Notes: generated by a model from the letters alone, not told the origin. Positions 1 through 10,048 are shown, counted from the stretch's first letter. The stretch is 64,000 nt of DNA from Nematocida parisii ERTm1 (GCF_000250985.1 NW_013524646.1:531913-595912), one strand, 5' to 3'. A program made the numbers and translations.

Positions 1-1
1 A

Positions 2-2626
2 GATGAGAAAGAGTCGGACTTATTAAGTACGGCCACTCACCCCAGGAGCACTGCCGTCCGGGACAGAAAGCACAATCGGAGCACCCGGAGTACGCCAGAA
101 CCCGAGAAGGACAGGAAGTACGAATCAGAATTTGAACGGGAGTACGAGAACATGTTCAAAATGGCAGGGGAAACAGAAAAGAAGAGTGAAATAATCAGAG
201 AAGCCACGATCACCAATAAAATAGTTATTCTACAGACGATCCCGTCCCTGGGTGAGATATTCAGCATAGAACCACTCCCTCTGATGAATAAGACGTACAA
301 GTACTTAATATCAGCAGGGTCATTTGGCCAGCCGCTTCTTATAGTGTGCAAGGATGGAGTGGACATCCTGTGCTCACAGACAGCTAAAATAACCGGATAC
401 TCCGACCTGTTCGTGGTGGACACAGCGAGTCAGTTATACTTAGTAACAAACCATGCGGAGAGTACGATCGTTAAATGGGACACGGATATAAACCAGGTGG
501 ACTCGGAATTATCCAATAATAAAACCATCCTGTTCAAGCCGTTAATGTCCACCACGGGATACATCCAGGTAACCACGCACGAGATAGTTTACATAACGAA
601 AGAGTTCAAGAAGAAGAAAGAGTTCACCCTCCCAGAGCGAATAACCCAGGCAGTGTACGCATCCACTGAGAAAGTCTTTGTACTCACAGAGACCGGGTTA
701 ATCTACCAGTACACAGGAGGCAGAAAGTTGAAATTATCCGTAACCGGGGCATGTGCAATTTCTGTGCATGCGAGTGTCCTGTACATCTGCACGGACGGTG
801 GAAGTCTCCTCATGTACTCAATCCCGGATAAGTCGGTCTATTTAGAGTGTAAGATATTCTCGGTGTTCCCTTCAGTCGTCAGGGAGGAGAAAGAGTCAGT
901 GGATGTAAACCCTAAGCACAGACAGAAAGTCCTGAACATCCTGGTTATGGAGCAGTTCTCTAAGATATACTTGCTCGTACAGACAAAGAATAATGAAATA
1001 ATCCTGTACACAGTGCGTGATCGAGTCCTTTATAAGGAACCGGTCACTAATAATGCATTTTATTATGAACGATCGGATCCGGGGCATGTACAGAACTTCG
1101 GCCGTATCCGTATGTGCGATAATTTAGTATTTATACCTGGTCATTATAAGACACGGATACTTATATTCACTGAGTATACGCACTGTATACATACGACTAA
1201 CATAAGGATAGATTCAATTGAAGAAATAACGGAGAACAGCAACAGTACACGCTCATTTATTGTTATGGCAAAGGGGAGTATAGCCAAGGGGAACCTTCCC
1301 GTGTACTCGTACGATAAGTCTGTCCTGTACAGGAAGACGAAGGTGGACAGTATATGCGAGAAAATATCGTACTCTAAGGCTAAGAAAGTGATTGTTGCTG
1401 CTACGTATAAGAATAATCCGTATACGGAGGATATGATACCATTTACAGTGCAGGCCACAACTGAATTAGATGCAGAACTGGTACCTGCCCCTGTTATCCC
1501 TAAAATATCTGTTAATCCACTGACTAGGGCGTACTCCTTAAAGATATACTCGCATGAGGAGATGAAAGTGTGCAGTAGGACAGAGGGTGTCCTTATGGCA
1601 GTGGATGAGTACCGACTGGAGAACAATGAGTACATTGCGTATCATAAGATCGTAACACTCCCTGATAAGCAGAACACAGAAGGATTCTCTGAGTTCGTGA
1701 TCGTATGCACTACGTACATCACGGATGAAGACCTCATGGCACGCGGCAGACTGATCGTCCTGGAAATTGCATCAGTGGTACCGCAGAGGGACAGGATCGA
1801 GACACGGCATAAGTTAAAGGCACTTGCAGCAGAGAAAACAAAAGGTGCCACGACATGCTGTGATATCGTAAAGGGGAATATTGTAGTGTGCGTTGGTACT
1901 AAGCTTATGATATACATGTTCGACAGGAATGAGGGACTCAGGGCAGTCGCATTCCATGACATACACGTGTTCCTTACGTCATGCATGGTCATGCGGAACA
2001 TTATCGTGTGCGGTGATGCTTATAAAGGGACTTTCTTACTGTTTTATCAGAGCGATCCACCACTCCTGCACATGCTATCACAGAGCAGTGGTGGCGTATA
2101 CCTCCTTAAAGGGATCGGGATGACCCTGCATGATACTGCACTGAGCCTTATTTCATACGACTCCTTAAAGACCGTGTGTATATACACGTACTCACCACAG
2201 CATATTCTGTCACAGGATGGGAGTCGGCTGATATCCCGTGGTGAGTGTAAGCTACCTGATGATATTGCTGGGTCGTTCCTGATTGAGAAGAAGGGTGTCT
2301 ACAGGACTGCGCTGTATACGAAGCATGGGTATGTGTACTCGCATAAAACAGTTGTGCAGACCAAGTACATTGCGCTTTTAGACCTACAGCATGCCGTGGA
2401 GTCAGCGCACTGGATGACCCTGGGGACTAATCCACGGTCGCACTGGGTGACTGAGCGATCGGCTGAGATGAAGGACATCACCCTGAAGGAAATCCTACAG
2501 ACTGGTCTTATGGAAGAATTCTTCAACATGTGCACGGTCCAGTCGGATCGGATCGTGGCTGACACGGGCCGGGCATCTGCGGATGTGGTAAAGACAGAGC
2601 TGTGCTTCTATCAGATACCTACATAA
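2..2626 (+). CDS. CFT1: CPSF160/Cft1-like cleavage and polyadenylation factor subunit, 5' partial
   Basis: The frame is open from base 2 with no stop, so the gene enters from the left; the first in-frame ATG, at 152, is probably internal. The 874 residues present match the middle and C-terminal beta-propeller part of CPSF160, the scaffold of the pre-mRNA 3'-end processing complex that helps recognise AAUAAA. The most telling stretch is the last third: a GRLIVLEI strand, then the pattern of CPSF160 propeller C ending in a helical tail (LLDLQHAVESAHWM). CPSF160 is normally 1,100-1,400 residues, so several hundred N-terminal residues should lie upstream. The DDB1/Rse1 relatives share the fold, but the order of conserved blocks fits Cft1 better. 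It converges on the kinesin gene, 145 bp away. The identification is by family memory; the partial 5' end is seen directly. Confidence 0.72.
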   Translation, partial: DEKESDLLSTATHPRSTAVRDRKHNRSTRSTPEPEKDRKYESEFEREYENMFKMAGETEKKSEIIREATITNKIVILQTIPSLGEIFSIEPLPLMNKTYKYLISAGSFGQPLLIVCKDGVDILCSQTAKITGYSDLFVVDTASQLYLVTNHAESTIVKWDTDINQVDSELSNNKTILFKPLMSTTGYIQVTTHEIVYITKEFKKKKEFTLPERITQAVYASTEKVFVLTETGLIYQYTGGRKLKLSVTGACAISVHASVLYICTDGGSLLMYSIPDKSVYLECKIFSVFPSVVREEKESVDVNPKHRQKVLNILVMEQFSKIYLLVQTKNNEIILYTVRDRVLYKEPVTNNAFYYERSDPGHVQNFGRIRMCDNLVFIPGHYKTRILIFTEYTHCIHTTNIRIDSIEEITENSNSTRSFIVMAKGSIAKGNLPVYSYDKSVLYRKTKVDSICEKISYSKAKKVIVAATYKNNPYTEDMIPFTVQATTELDAELVPAPVIPKISVNPLTRAYSLKIYSHEEMKVCSRTEGVLMAVDEYRLENNEYIAYHKIVTLPDKQNTEGFSEFVIVCTTYITDEDLMARGRLIVLEIASVVPQRDRIETRHKLKALAAEKTKGATTCCDIVKGNIVVCVGTKLMIYMFDRNEGLRAVAFHDIHVFLTSCMVMRNIIVCGDAYKGTFLLFYQSDPPLLHMLSQSSGGVYLLKGIGMTLHDTALSLISYDSLKTVCIYTYSPQHILSQDGSRLISRGECKLPDDIAGSFLIEKKGVYRTALYTKHGYVYSHKTVVQTKYIALLDLQHAVESAHWMTLGTNPRSHWVTERSAEMKDITLKEILQTGLMEEFFNMCTVQSDRIVADTGRASADVVKTELCFYQIPT

Positions 2627-2629
2627 ATC

Positions 2630-2646
2630 CGGGTTATGTCGGGTTA
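2630..2646 (+). repeat. CGGGTTA-NNT-CGGGTTA direct-repeat element, copy 1
   Basis: Two CGGGTTA words separated by TGT, lying 4 bp after the CPSF160 stop codon in the convergent spacer before the kinesin 3' end. The same 17-bp arrangement recurs at 13198, 16052, 30368 and 33051. Function unknown. Confidence 0.6.
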
Positions 2647-2771
2647 TCCATAATAAATAGTGCACAATACGTAATAAATAATGAACATCTCACTTGTATA
2701 TTATATCTGCACACCCCTCCAAGACTTATTATCAATATTCATGTATTTATTAAACTGCTTGCTGTCCCTGC

Positions 2772-4808
2772 TTAAGATATCTTCTGATACTTCGCAATAT
2801 CAAGCAGGGCCTCCTTTAATACTTCAAGAGTCTCAGGATCACTCTCACGGGCCACTCTACTGGCAACTGATGCTAATGCCTGCTGTACAAGTACTCTCTG
2901 AGCCACAGGTGATCCCTGCTTAGACACAGAAACCTTCTCCCGATCGACCCTCTCCCGGACAGGAGTCGACTGCACCGCATTAAGCACAGTGCCCGGGACA
3001 GGTGCACCCTTTACATGCACCGTATACGCACTCGGAGTGTTTGTGCACAGTGCCTGCTTATGCTGTCTATGGATACTCCCCGTACTTTGTAGGCTTGTCC
3101 CGGCACTGTCCTCCCTCTTTTTACTCCCCAGACCGCGTATCCTGTGCGCATACCTTAGCGTGTTAAGCGAGTGCTCAGTCGATGCCTCCTCAGGAGAAAT
3201 CGTCGCAATTATGCAGCACTTTGACTCACCGACCAGCGACTCCTTCAAAACCTGTGTTAATTTACTGTGCCTAAATGGAAGGTGTACAGCTGACTTGTCC
3301 ATGGCACGTATGCACTCCTTCAGTGCCAGCAGGCTTTTATTAATCTCAGCACCCTCCCTTTTTATTAAAGATTGCTGACTCTCCATCCCGCGCTCAGTCC
3401 CTCGCTCACTCCCGGCTAAATCCACAAACGTAAATATGCCACGTGCAGTGCGAACCCGAACGAGTGCATGCGATCGGGATGAATTATTATTTGCACCTGT
3501 CTTCCCAGTCATCCTGCACTGTAACCCCTGCTTTATTAATGATATAGCATCGGTTACACTGCCCACATAAACCTCCTTTACACCCATAATAGAAACAACC
3601 CCGTCCTTCTCCCGTGCAAATATCTTCTTACGGTCCTCTAATAAGTCGTATATACTATTAGAGTATATCTCATAGAATGACACACGGACACCCTCACGTA
3701 ATAAATCCTTAAGTGCCAGTACGATCATACCCGTATGCTCATTTAGCATGGTGTACGTCTTACCACTCCCTGTCTGGCCGTACGCTATACACGTAGAACT
3801 ACCACCGGCCATGGAATAGTTCACCATTTGCTTAACACACTCCCTGTATATATCCATGGTCGTATTACACTCACCGTACGCCCTGTCAAATGTATACGTA
3901 TGTGGTTCCATATACGGGGTTAGATCTACTTTCTGCTTACTCTCAGTGAGGATGACTTGTGCTCCTGATATGCTTACAGTGTCCCTCTTCCCATTCGGTT
4001 TAATTGGTCGCTTCCTTACAATTACAGTTATCCTGTTGTCCTCTAACGGATCCTTACACCCCGATAATTCGACGGATTCTGTGTGTACGTCAGATATGCA
4101 CGAATACTCCGACGTACTCCCTGCGGTGGAACTGTCCTGTATTGAATCACCCTCTAATATTATACTGTCCTCTGCCTCTTTCATTATTTCATTAACTAAA
4201 TCCTTCTTCCTCTTCCAAGTACTTCTCATGGCGTACCCCTCCCTCATAATAGAATCCCTCCTGTGGACACTTTCTGTGGGTGTGCTCTGTGTGTCAATTA
4301 TACCGAGTGAGTCCCTCCCCGTGTTATTACAGGTATAGTACGTAAAACTGTCATCTTTAGAAGTGTCCTGTACACCACCTGAATACTTTACATATGAAGT
4401 GTCCCTACTCACCCCATCCTTACTGCTTATATTTATGGGGATACTCTCCTGGTCCTGTACGCTATTCATATTATTATACGTACTGCTCTCTGGGTGTACA
4501 TGCGTAAACCCTATACTAGACCTGGCGAGTGCTTGCATTCTCTGATGGAGTGATGCCCGCCTGTCTTTATCATACGGATACTCCGTGTTTAATTGCTTAA
4601 TAACCTCAAATATCCTCTTCCTGGGCTCAAATTCACTTATCCCGAACTGTACAAGATCCGCATACTTTACCCGGCGTAAATCAGTTACACTGCATACACC
4701 ATGACCCTCTAATAATTCAGTCCATTCCTCTGCTTTATTCTCACGTAATACTTTACGAATTGAGACCGATTCCTCATCCGGTACCTGCCCCGTGCCCCTC
4801 TCCTGCAT
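2772..4808 (-). CDS. kinesin-13 family motor protein
   Basis: A 678-residue protein with a C-terminal-half motor domain (about residues 258-575). It shows the P-loop GQTGSGKT (344-351), switch I NNNSSRSHA and switch II DLAGSERG. The approach to the motor, VRKRP then VDLTPYMEPH, is the kinesin-13 (KIF2/MCAK/KIF24) signature; these motors depolymerise microtubule ends and act at spindles. Residues 15-75 look like a small SAM-like helical domain, as in KIF24, followed by a Ser/Thr-rich linker. The frame extends to an ATG at 4859, but that would overlap the divergent glycosylase gene; the ATG at 4808 follows the A/T tract typical of starts here and keeps the SAM-like domain intact. No long coiled coil follows the motor, consistent with kinesin-13. 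Confidence 0.85.
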   Translation of the reverse strand: MQERGTGQVPDEESVSIRKVLRENKAEEWTELLEGHGVCSVTDLRRVKYADLVQFGISEFEPRKRIFEVIKQLNTEYPYDKDRRASLHQRMQALARSSIGFTHVHPESSTYNNMNSVQDQESIPINISSKDGVSRDTSYVKYSGGVQDTSKDDSFTYYTCNNTGRDSLGIIDTQSTPTESVHRRDSIMREGYAMRSTWKRKKDLVNEIMKEAEDSIILEGDSIQDSSTAGSTSEYSCISDVHTESVELSGCKDPLEDNRITVIVRKRPIKPNGKRDTVSISGAQVILTESKQKVDLTPYMEPHTYTFDRAYGECNTTMDIYRECVKQMVNYSMAGGSSTCIAYGQTGSGKTYTMLNEHTGMIVLALKDLLREGVRVSFYEIYSNSIYDLLEDRKKIFAREKDGVVSIMGVKEVYVGSVTDAISLIKQGLQCRMTGKTGANNNSSRSHALVRVRTARGIFTFVDLAGSERGTERGMESQQSLIKREGAEINKSLLALKECIRAMDKSAVHLPFRHSKLTQVLKESLVGESKCCIIATISPEEASTEHSLNTLRYAHRIRGLGSKKREDSAGTSLQSTGSIHRQHKQALCTNTPSAYTVHVKGAPVPGTVLNAVQSTPVRERVDREKVSVSKQGSPVAQRVLVQQALASVASRVARESDPETLEVLKEALLDIAKYQKIS

Positions 4809-4843
4809 AAATAAATTTAATTTTCTGAATGGGGCCCTATTAA
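4809..4843. promoter_or_regulatory. shared divergent promoter, kinesin/UDG
   Basis: Only 35 bp separate the two start codons. The spacer contains AAATAAATTTAATTTT next to the kinesin start, then a GC-rich GGGGCCC core palindrome nearer the glycosylase. Both AAATTT-like and CCC/GGG-like signals near start codons have been described in Microsporidia. Role inferred from position. Confidence 0.5.
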
Positions 4844-5527
4844 ATGTGCACCAGTACATGTGCGATATGCAAATTGCATGAAGAAGTCCTCCCTGGGTGG
4901 ATGACCCACATAAACCAAGAATTTTCGAAGGAGTACTTTAAGCGTATCTTAGACCACTTGCACACTGTACAATTCTATCCCAAGCCAGAGCATATATTAA
5001 GATGTCTTACGTATACGGAGTGTACAGATATAAAAGTGGTCATATTAGGGCAGGATCCTTATCATGGACATAATCAAGCAGAAGGTTTATCATTCTCTGT
5101 TGGTGATGGGGTCCGGGTACCTCCGAGTCTGGCTAATATAAAGAAGGAGATATTCAATTCGATCGGTGTAAATTCTGTGTGTAGTAAAGGGTCGCTTATT
5201 AAATGGGCTGAGCAGGGCGTACTTTTACTTAACACGATCTTAACTGTGACCCGGAATAAGCCACGGTCGCACTCCTCGATCGGCTGGGTACGGTTTACCG
5301 ATGAAATTATAAGGATAATTAATGATACGTCAGAGGGTGTCGTATTTATGCTGTGGGGGAAGGATGCCCAGAAGAAGAAGTTATTAATTGATGGGGGCAG
5401 GCACTTTATATTATGTGCACCTCATCCGAGTCCATTTAGTGCACGGACTGGGTTCTTTGGGTGTGACCATTTCAAGAAGTCCAATGATTATTTAGTGTCC
5501 TGTGGGAAGGATCCTATAAAATGGTAA
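4844..5527 (+). CDS. UNG1: uracil-DNA glycosylase, family 1
   Basis: A 227-residue enzyme that removes uracil from DNA, starting base-excision repair. It carries the water-activating loop GQDPYHG (69-75, with catalytic Asp71), the LLLNTILTV strand and the uracil/DNA-intercalation loop HPSPFSA (194-200, with the catalytic His). Length is normal for the catalytic core, with little N-terminal extension, so there is no obvious organelle presequence. The first residues contain three Cys within nine positions, which is unusual but may be chance. It is transcribed divergently from kinesin across a 35-bp spacer. Family assignment is secure. Confidence 0.96.
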   Translation: MCTSTCAICKLHEEVLPGWMTHINQEFSKEYFKRILDHLHTVQFYPKPEHILRCLTYTECTDIKVVILGQDPYHGHNQAEGLSFSVGDGVRVPPSLANIKKEIFNSIGVNSVCSKGSLIKWAEQGVLLLNTILTVTRNKPRSHSSIGWVRFTDEIIRIINDTSEGVVFMLWGKDAQKKKLLIDGGRHFILCAPHPSPFSARTGFFGCDHFKKSNDYLVSCGKDPIKW

Positions 5528-5899
5528 TTAATATTACTGTATACGGTAATTAATTAATACTACCATATATAGTAATAAAAATATTAAGTAATATACGTGT
5601 GTATTTAATTATATAAGTAATATTTATTACAGTATGTGTCATAAATTATTACACGTACTGAATATTTTACACAATGCAGTATAATAAATAATAATTATTA
5701 CAGTATGTATAATAAATAAATAAATAAGTACTGAATATTTTACACAATGCAGTATAATTAGTAGTATTTATTACTGTATGTATAATTAATAGTATTTATT
5801 ACTGTATGTGTAATAATTTATGATGCACTGATTATTACACATAAAAATTAATAACGTAGATAAACCCAATCTATAAATACAAAAAAAATTTTTAAATTT
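5528..5899. repeat. AT-rich spacer of short repeated words
   Basis: No gene seen. The stretch is built from recurring words such as ATTACTGTATGTGTAATA, ATTTATTACTGTATGT and a duplicated AAGTACTGAATATTTTACACAATGC-like block (compare about 5645-5690 with 5720-5760). It ends in an A8T5 run and AAATTT just before the CTP synthase ATG, which is likely the proximal start signal of that gene. Confidence 0.6.
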
Positions 5900-7561
5900 A
5901 TGAAGTACATTTTAGTATGCGGAGGAGTTATTTCCGGAGTAGGGAAAGGAGTTGTATCAAGCAGTATAGGAAGAATCTTAAAGGAAGAAGGGCATCACAT
6001 AACAATTGTAAAGATTGATCCGTACTTGAACTTCAATGCAGGCACGCTAGGACCAAAAGACCATGGAGAAGTATTTGTACTGGACGATGGGACAGAAACG
6101 GACTTAGATTTAGGAAATTATGAGAGGTTCTTAGGGTCAAACCTCACTAGGTTTAACAGCATAACCAGTGGGAGGATGTACAGTGAAGTGATCAAGCGAG
6201 AGAGAGAGGGAGAGTATTTAGGGAAGACCGTCCAGGTAGTCCCTCATGTGACTGACCATATTAAGAACAGTATCAGGAATGCAGCCTGTGTCCCGATTGA
6301 GAACCATACGACACCACCAACTATTTGTGTGATTGAATTAGGAGGTGTAGTGGGAGATATCGAATCGATCACTTTTATTGAAGCACTCAGACAGATGCAT
6401 GTAGAAGAGGGCAGGGATAATTTCGTGATTGTGGGTGTAGATTATGCCTTAGAGTTAAATAATGAGCATAAGACCAAGCCAATACAGGCATCAGCTAAAA
6501 GGGCACGGGAACTTGGCATCCCATACGATGTTGTAGTATGCCGATCAGAGAGACCCATTGATAAAGAGCCCTTAGATAAGATCGCTTTATTTACGGGTGT
6601 AGAGAAGATCGTACAAATGCCCGACTGTGACGTATTATCAGTCCCTACACAACTCTCTCAGAAGAGTGGTATCCTGGAGTACTTACAGAGGAGACTGCAC
6701 ATCCCCGTGTGTAAGACAGAAGTACCAGGGAAGGGTGAGTACTTCTTAAAAATAACAGCCCAGAAGAAGCACCTGTGCAGGATCGCCATTGTTGGTAAGT
6801 ACAGTAACCATGAGGATGCGTACCTGTCCATTAAAGAGTCACTGAAATTTGCAGGTGCAGTTGATGACTTAAACACAGAAGTGGACACGACGTACTTTGA
6901 CACATCCTCATTCATGAAGCCAGAGAACCTTTCATCCCTGGACGTATTTGATGGTATAATCATACCCGGTGGGTTTGGTAAAAGGGGGGTTGAGCAGATG
7001 GTCCTTGTGGCAGAGTATGCCAGGACTAACAGAATACCTTTATTAGGGATCTGCCTGGGCATGCAAATAATTGCGATCGAGTACGCCAGGAACGTATTAA
7101 AAATACAAAATGCAACGAGTGAGGAACTTGTCACTGAGGAGGACATTCACACGATAATTGATGATAAAATCAATGACCAGCCGCATACTTCTGATGGGGT
7201 TATTGGGTACGCACTGATCGTATCCAAGCACTCAAATAAAATGCGGATTGGCCGGCATGAGACAGAAACCATTCCTGGGTCGCGTATGGCCACTTTCTAT
7301 GGGAATCCTGGGGGTTCAATTATATCCGAGAGGTTCAGGCACCGGTACGGCGTAAATGTGAAATATATCCAGGCGTTCGAGAAGCACGGTCTGAAAATTG
7401 CTGCTCGTCACAAGAACTACATAGATGCACTTGAGATACCAGAGAATCCCTTTTATTGCGGTGTACAATTCCACCCAGAATTCCTTTCGAAACCGACCGA
7501 GCCCAGGCCGTGTTTTATTGCGTTCCTTGCTGCTTGTTTAGGGATAGATAAAGAACAATAA
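5900..7561 (+). CDS. URA7: CTP synthase (glutamine hydrolysing)
   Basis: A full-length 553-residue CTP synthase, converting UTP to CTP with ATP and glutamine. The N-terminal synthase domain opens with ILVCGGVISGVGKG (4-17, nucleotide loop) and includes KIDPYLN (38-44), GTLGPKDHGEVF and the NHTTPPT region. The C-terminal class I glutamine amidotransferase domain has the oxyanion loop PGGFGKRG, the nucleophile Cys385 in GICLGMQ, and the HPEF of the catalytic triad near the C-terminus. The ATG follows an AAATTT tract directly. Microsporidia import much of their nucleotide supply but often keep interconversion steps such as this. It is followed by a long repeat array. Confidence 0.98.
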   Translation: MKYILVCGGVISGVGKGVVSSSIGRILKEEGHHITIVKIDPYLNFNAGTLGPKDHGEVFVLDDGTETDLDLGNYERFLGSNLTRFNSITSGRMYSEVIKREREGEYLGKTVQVVPHVTDHIKNSIRNAACVPIENHTTPPTICVIELGGVVGDIESITFIEALRQMHVEEGRDNFVIVGVDYALELNNEHKTKPIQASAKRARELGIPYDVVVCRSERPIDKEPLDKIALFTGVEKIVQMPDCDVLSVPTQLSQKSGILEYLQRRLHIPVCKTEVPGKGEYFLKITAQKKHLCRIAIVGKYSNHEDAYLSIKESLKFAGAVDDLNTEVDTTYFDTSSFMKPENLSSLDVFDGIIIPGGFGKRGVEQMVLVAEYARTNRIPLLGICLGMQIIAIEYARNVLKIQNATSEELVTEEDIHTIIDDKINDQPHTSDGVIGYALIVSKHSNKMRIGRHETETIPGSRMATFYGNPGGSIISERFRHRYGVNVKYIQAFEKHGLKIAARHKNYIDALEIPENPFYCGVQFHPEFLSKPTEPRPCFIAFLAACLGIDKEQ

Positions 7562-8352
7562 TTATTCCTGATTTATCAAGTATAAATACAGTTAAAGACT
7601 TATTTAATAAATAACTATTGAATAACTTATTACACAATATACATTACTTATTACACACAGATTATTACTTATTACACACAACATAACATATACTATCACT
7701 TATTACACAATATACATTATTTATAACACATTAACTTATTATTTATTACACACAGATTATTACTTATTACACAATACAGTATTATTTATAACATAACTTA
7801 TCACACATTATACATTACTTATTACACACAGATTATTACTTATTACACACTAACTTATTATTTATTACACATTAACTTATTATTTATTACACACTATACA
7901 TTACTTATTACACACTTATACATTATTTATTACACAATATGCATTATTTATTACACACAGATTATTACTTATTACACAATACAGTATTATTTATAACATA
8001 ACTTATCACACATTATACATTATTTATTACACATAGCATAACATATACTATCATTTACTACATTACTTATTACACACAAATTATTACTTATTACACACTA
8101 ACTTATTATTTATTACACACAACATAACATATTATAACACTTATTATTATTTATTACACATAGATTATTATTTATTACACACTAACTTATTATTTATTAC
8201 ACACAGATTATTACTTATTACACACTTATACATAACTTATCACACATTAACTTATTATTTATTACACATTATACATAACTTATTACACACAGATTATTAC
8301 TTATTACTTATTATACATAACTTATTACACACAGATTATTACTTATTACTTA
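7562..8352. repeat. tandem/interspersed AT-rich repeat array, TTATTACACA family
   Basis: About 790 bp made almost wholly of variants of ACTTATTACACA joined to AGATTATT, TAACTTATT or TATACATTA. Higher-order units recur, for example a roughly 40-bp unit ending in ACTTATTACTTATTAT, seen twice at about 8275-8352. No coding sequence on either strand. It runs right up to the stop codon of the following minus-strand membrane gene. Confidence 0.85.
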
Positions 8353-9588
8353 TTATATAATATATTTTGTTATGTTTATAAATCTCTTTGTTATTTTATA
8401 TACAAGTATGTTATTATTATTTACACATTGTATAATAAATATGTGTGTTAATAATATAGTGTACAATGTACAATAATACTTGTACATAAAATATAAATAT
8501 TTATAAAATATTTTACACATTGTGTTTTTATATTTAAACACGTCCCGCTCATAACTTATCCCCGTATATATAATAAATAATGATATAAAGAAATATATAC
8601 ACATTATGCAATAAGTATTATTATTTACATAATGTATCATAAATTTTGACAGTACTATTAATAATTGTATCCCTGTACACACCGTAAATATTATTTGTAT
8701 ACTACTTAATATAATACTATTAATTATTCCACAGTGTGTATAATATTCTATATTATTATTTACCATATGCGTAATAAATATTGTACTAGTGATAATAATT
8801 ATTGGTAATTGTATAATATATTCTACCATTATTTTTATAATAGTACTTCTTACTGTAAGTAACTCATTCACATGAATTATCCCCATTATTATCCCTATTA
8901 TTAGTATTATATACGGTACACCTGATTTTAAATACCCAGATACAAGCGTACTTATAATAGATACTTTATTAACCTTATCACTCACTGGGTTACTTAACTT
9001 AACATTAATATCTTCTGTATAATAGAACTTCTGTATTGATTCTAAATTATTAAACGTATCCTCTATTAATACATTACATAAATTCCTTAACTCTTCATTA
9101 CTTATTATACTATGCTTATTATATCCTGTACTATTATCATTACTTATTATACTATGCTTATTATATCCTGTACTATTATTACTTATTGTGTTATTATTGT
9201 TATTTATTATACTATTGCTTATAAGTTCTATTGCTTTGATTATCTCTAAGAATAATATGTTCATATTGGTAATAAGTTCTGCTCTCTTCTGGTTTATGTG
9301 GTCTTCTGTTTGCTTTACTACTGTGATATTCTGCTTGTGTGTGCTTATTATGTCAGTTATATACGGTATGAATGTGGTTATGAATACTTCTAGGCTTTCT
9401 ATCTCTAGAGATATTCTTGTGATTATATCTGATACATTACTTATTACACAATGTGTAATATATAAATTATTAATTAATTCAATTTGTTTGTTTAATATTT
9501 TTATGGTGTGCTGAACTAATGCTACAATGTGTAATAAGTAAGTATCTGATTGTATTATAAAGGGTTCTGCTGTCTCATACTCTTTCAT
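8353..9588 (-). CDS. fast-evolving polytopic membrane protein, family not recognised
   Basis: About 411 residues, very rich in Ile, Asn, Thr and Tyr. The N-terminal half (to about 220) is helical and soluble-looking; the C-terminal half has about five hydrophobic segments (such as YIILIIGIIMGIIHV and IIIITSTIFI). Residues STGYNKHSIISN occur twice in a row, encoded by a 42-bp tandem duplication (9096-9179). The ATG chosen (9588) is the first true ATG; upstream in-frame codons are TTG and lie in a palindrome. Codon use follows the extreme AT content of the surrounding repeat island, and words of that repeat (TACACAATGTGTAATA) occur inside the coding sequence. I see no domain of known function; membrane location is inferred. 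An uninterrupted 411-codon frame in such AT-rich DNA argues that it is real. Confidence 0.6.
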   Translation of the reverse strand: MKEYETAEPFIIQSDTYLLHIVALVQHTIKILNKQIELINNLYITHCVISNVSDIITRISLEIESLEVFITTFIPYITDIISTHKQNITVVKQTEDHINQKRAELITNMNILFLEIIKAIELISNSIINNNNNTISNNSTGYNKHSIISNDNSTGYNKHSIISNEELRNLCNVLIEDTFNNLESIQKFYYTEDINVKLSNPVSDKVNKVSIISTLVSGYLKSGVPYIILIIGIIMGIIHVNELLTVRSTIIKIMVEYIIQLPIIIITSTIFITHMVNNNIEYYTHCGIINSIILSSIQIIFTVCTGIQLLIVLSKFMIHYVNNNTYCIMCIYFFISLFIIYTGISYERDVFKYKNTMCKIFYKYLYFMYKYYCTLYTILLTHIFIIQCVNNNNILVYKITKRFINITKYII

Positions 9589-9607
9589 ATTACACAATGT
9601 GTAATAT
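9587..9607. repeat. perfect 21-bp palindrome over a start codon
   Basis: ATATTACACA-A-TGTGTAATAT: ten-base arms around one central base, overlapping the ATG of the membrane protein gene. Shorter forms (TTACACAATGTGTAA) recur nearby, at about 9443 and in part at about 10650 and 34685. Possible regulator site or a by-product of repeat spread. Confidence 0.55.
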
Positions 9608-9772
9608 AAAATATTTATTATATATTGTGTAATAAATGATCATGCGTATACAGATTAATACACACAGTATAATAAATAATAGATAATTAGTGGAGTATGT
9701 GTAATAAGTTATAGTATATAATAGTGTATGTGTAATAAGTTATAGTATATAATGGTGTATGTGTAATATTTA

Positions 9773-10048
9773 TTATTTATCAGTGTATGTGCATGAAATT
9801 GTGACTGCGTGTAGGCCCTGTGTGAATTCATTTTTTATTAGTCTGTTTATTTCTCTTATTGAGTTTATAAGTGGCTTCCCTTCAAAGGATCCTTCACACA
9901 CTGATATGTCTAAGTGGGTTTCTTGTGGGTCATCTTTGCTTATCATTTCTCTATGGGTGCTGTGCTCTTTTGTTCTGTCTGTTATGCTTACCTTTGCTGA
10001 AGGGAACTTTTCTGTGATTAATTTTGTTATTCTCTCTGCTCTAAACAT
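9773..10048 (-). CDS. BolA-like protein
   Basis: A 91-residue protein matching the BolA family along its whole length: the opening RAERITKLITEKFP helix, a loop with two His in THREM (equivalent to the His-containing loop of BolA1/3), then SFEGKPLINSIREINRLI and the closing GLHAVTISCTYT. In eukaryotes BolA proteins pair with monothiol glutaredoxins and share a [2Fe-2S] cluster, in the cytosol for iron sensing or in mitochondria for Fe-S delivery. It has no clear presequence, so the compartment is open. The gene sits between two repeat blocks. BolA is a plausible partner of the Jac1, mtHsp70 and Erv1 genes elsewhere in this window. Confidence 0.8.
   Translation of the reverse strand: MFRAERITKLITEKFPSAKVSITDRTKEHSTHREMISKDDPQETHLDISVCEGSFEGKPLINSIREINRLIKNEFTQGLHAVTISCTYTDK

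Noticed and set aside
2630-2646. Interstitial telomere repeat
   Set aside because: GGGTTA matches a permuted TTAGGG, but there are only two units with a fixed 3-bp gap and extra C, not a tandem array.
4809-4859. Longer kinesin start at 4859
   Set aside because: It would overlap the divergent glycosylase start, and the added 17 residues look non-conserved; the ATG at 4808 follows the A/T start signal.
7562-8352. CRISPR array
   Set aside because: Units are AT-rich, of variable length and without unique spacers; the genome is eukaryotic.
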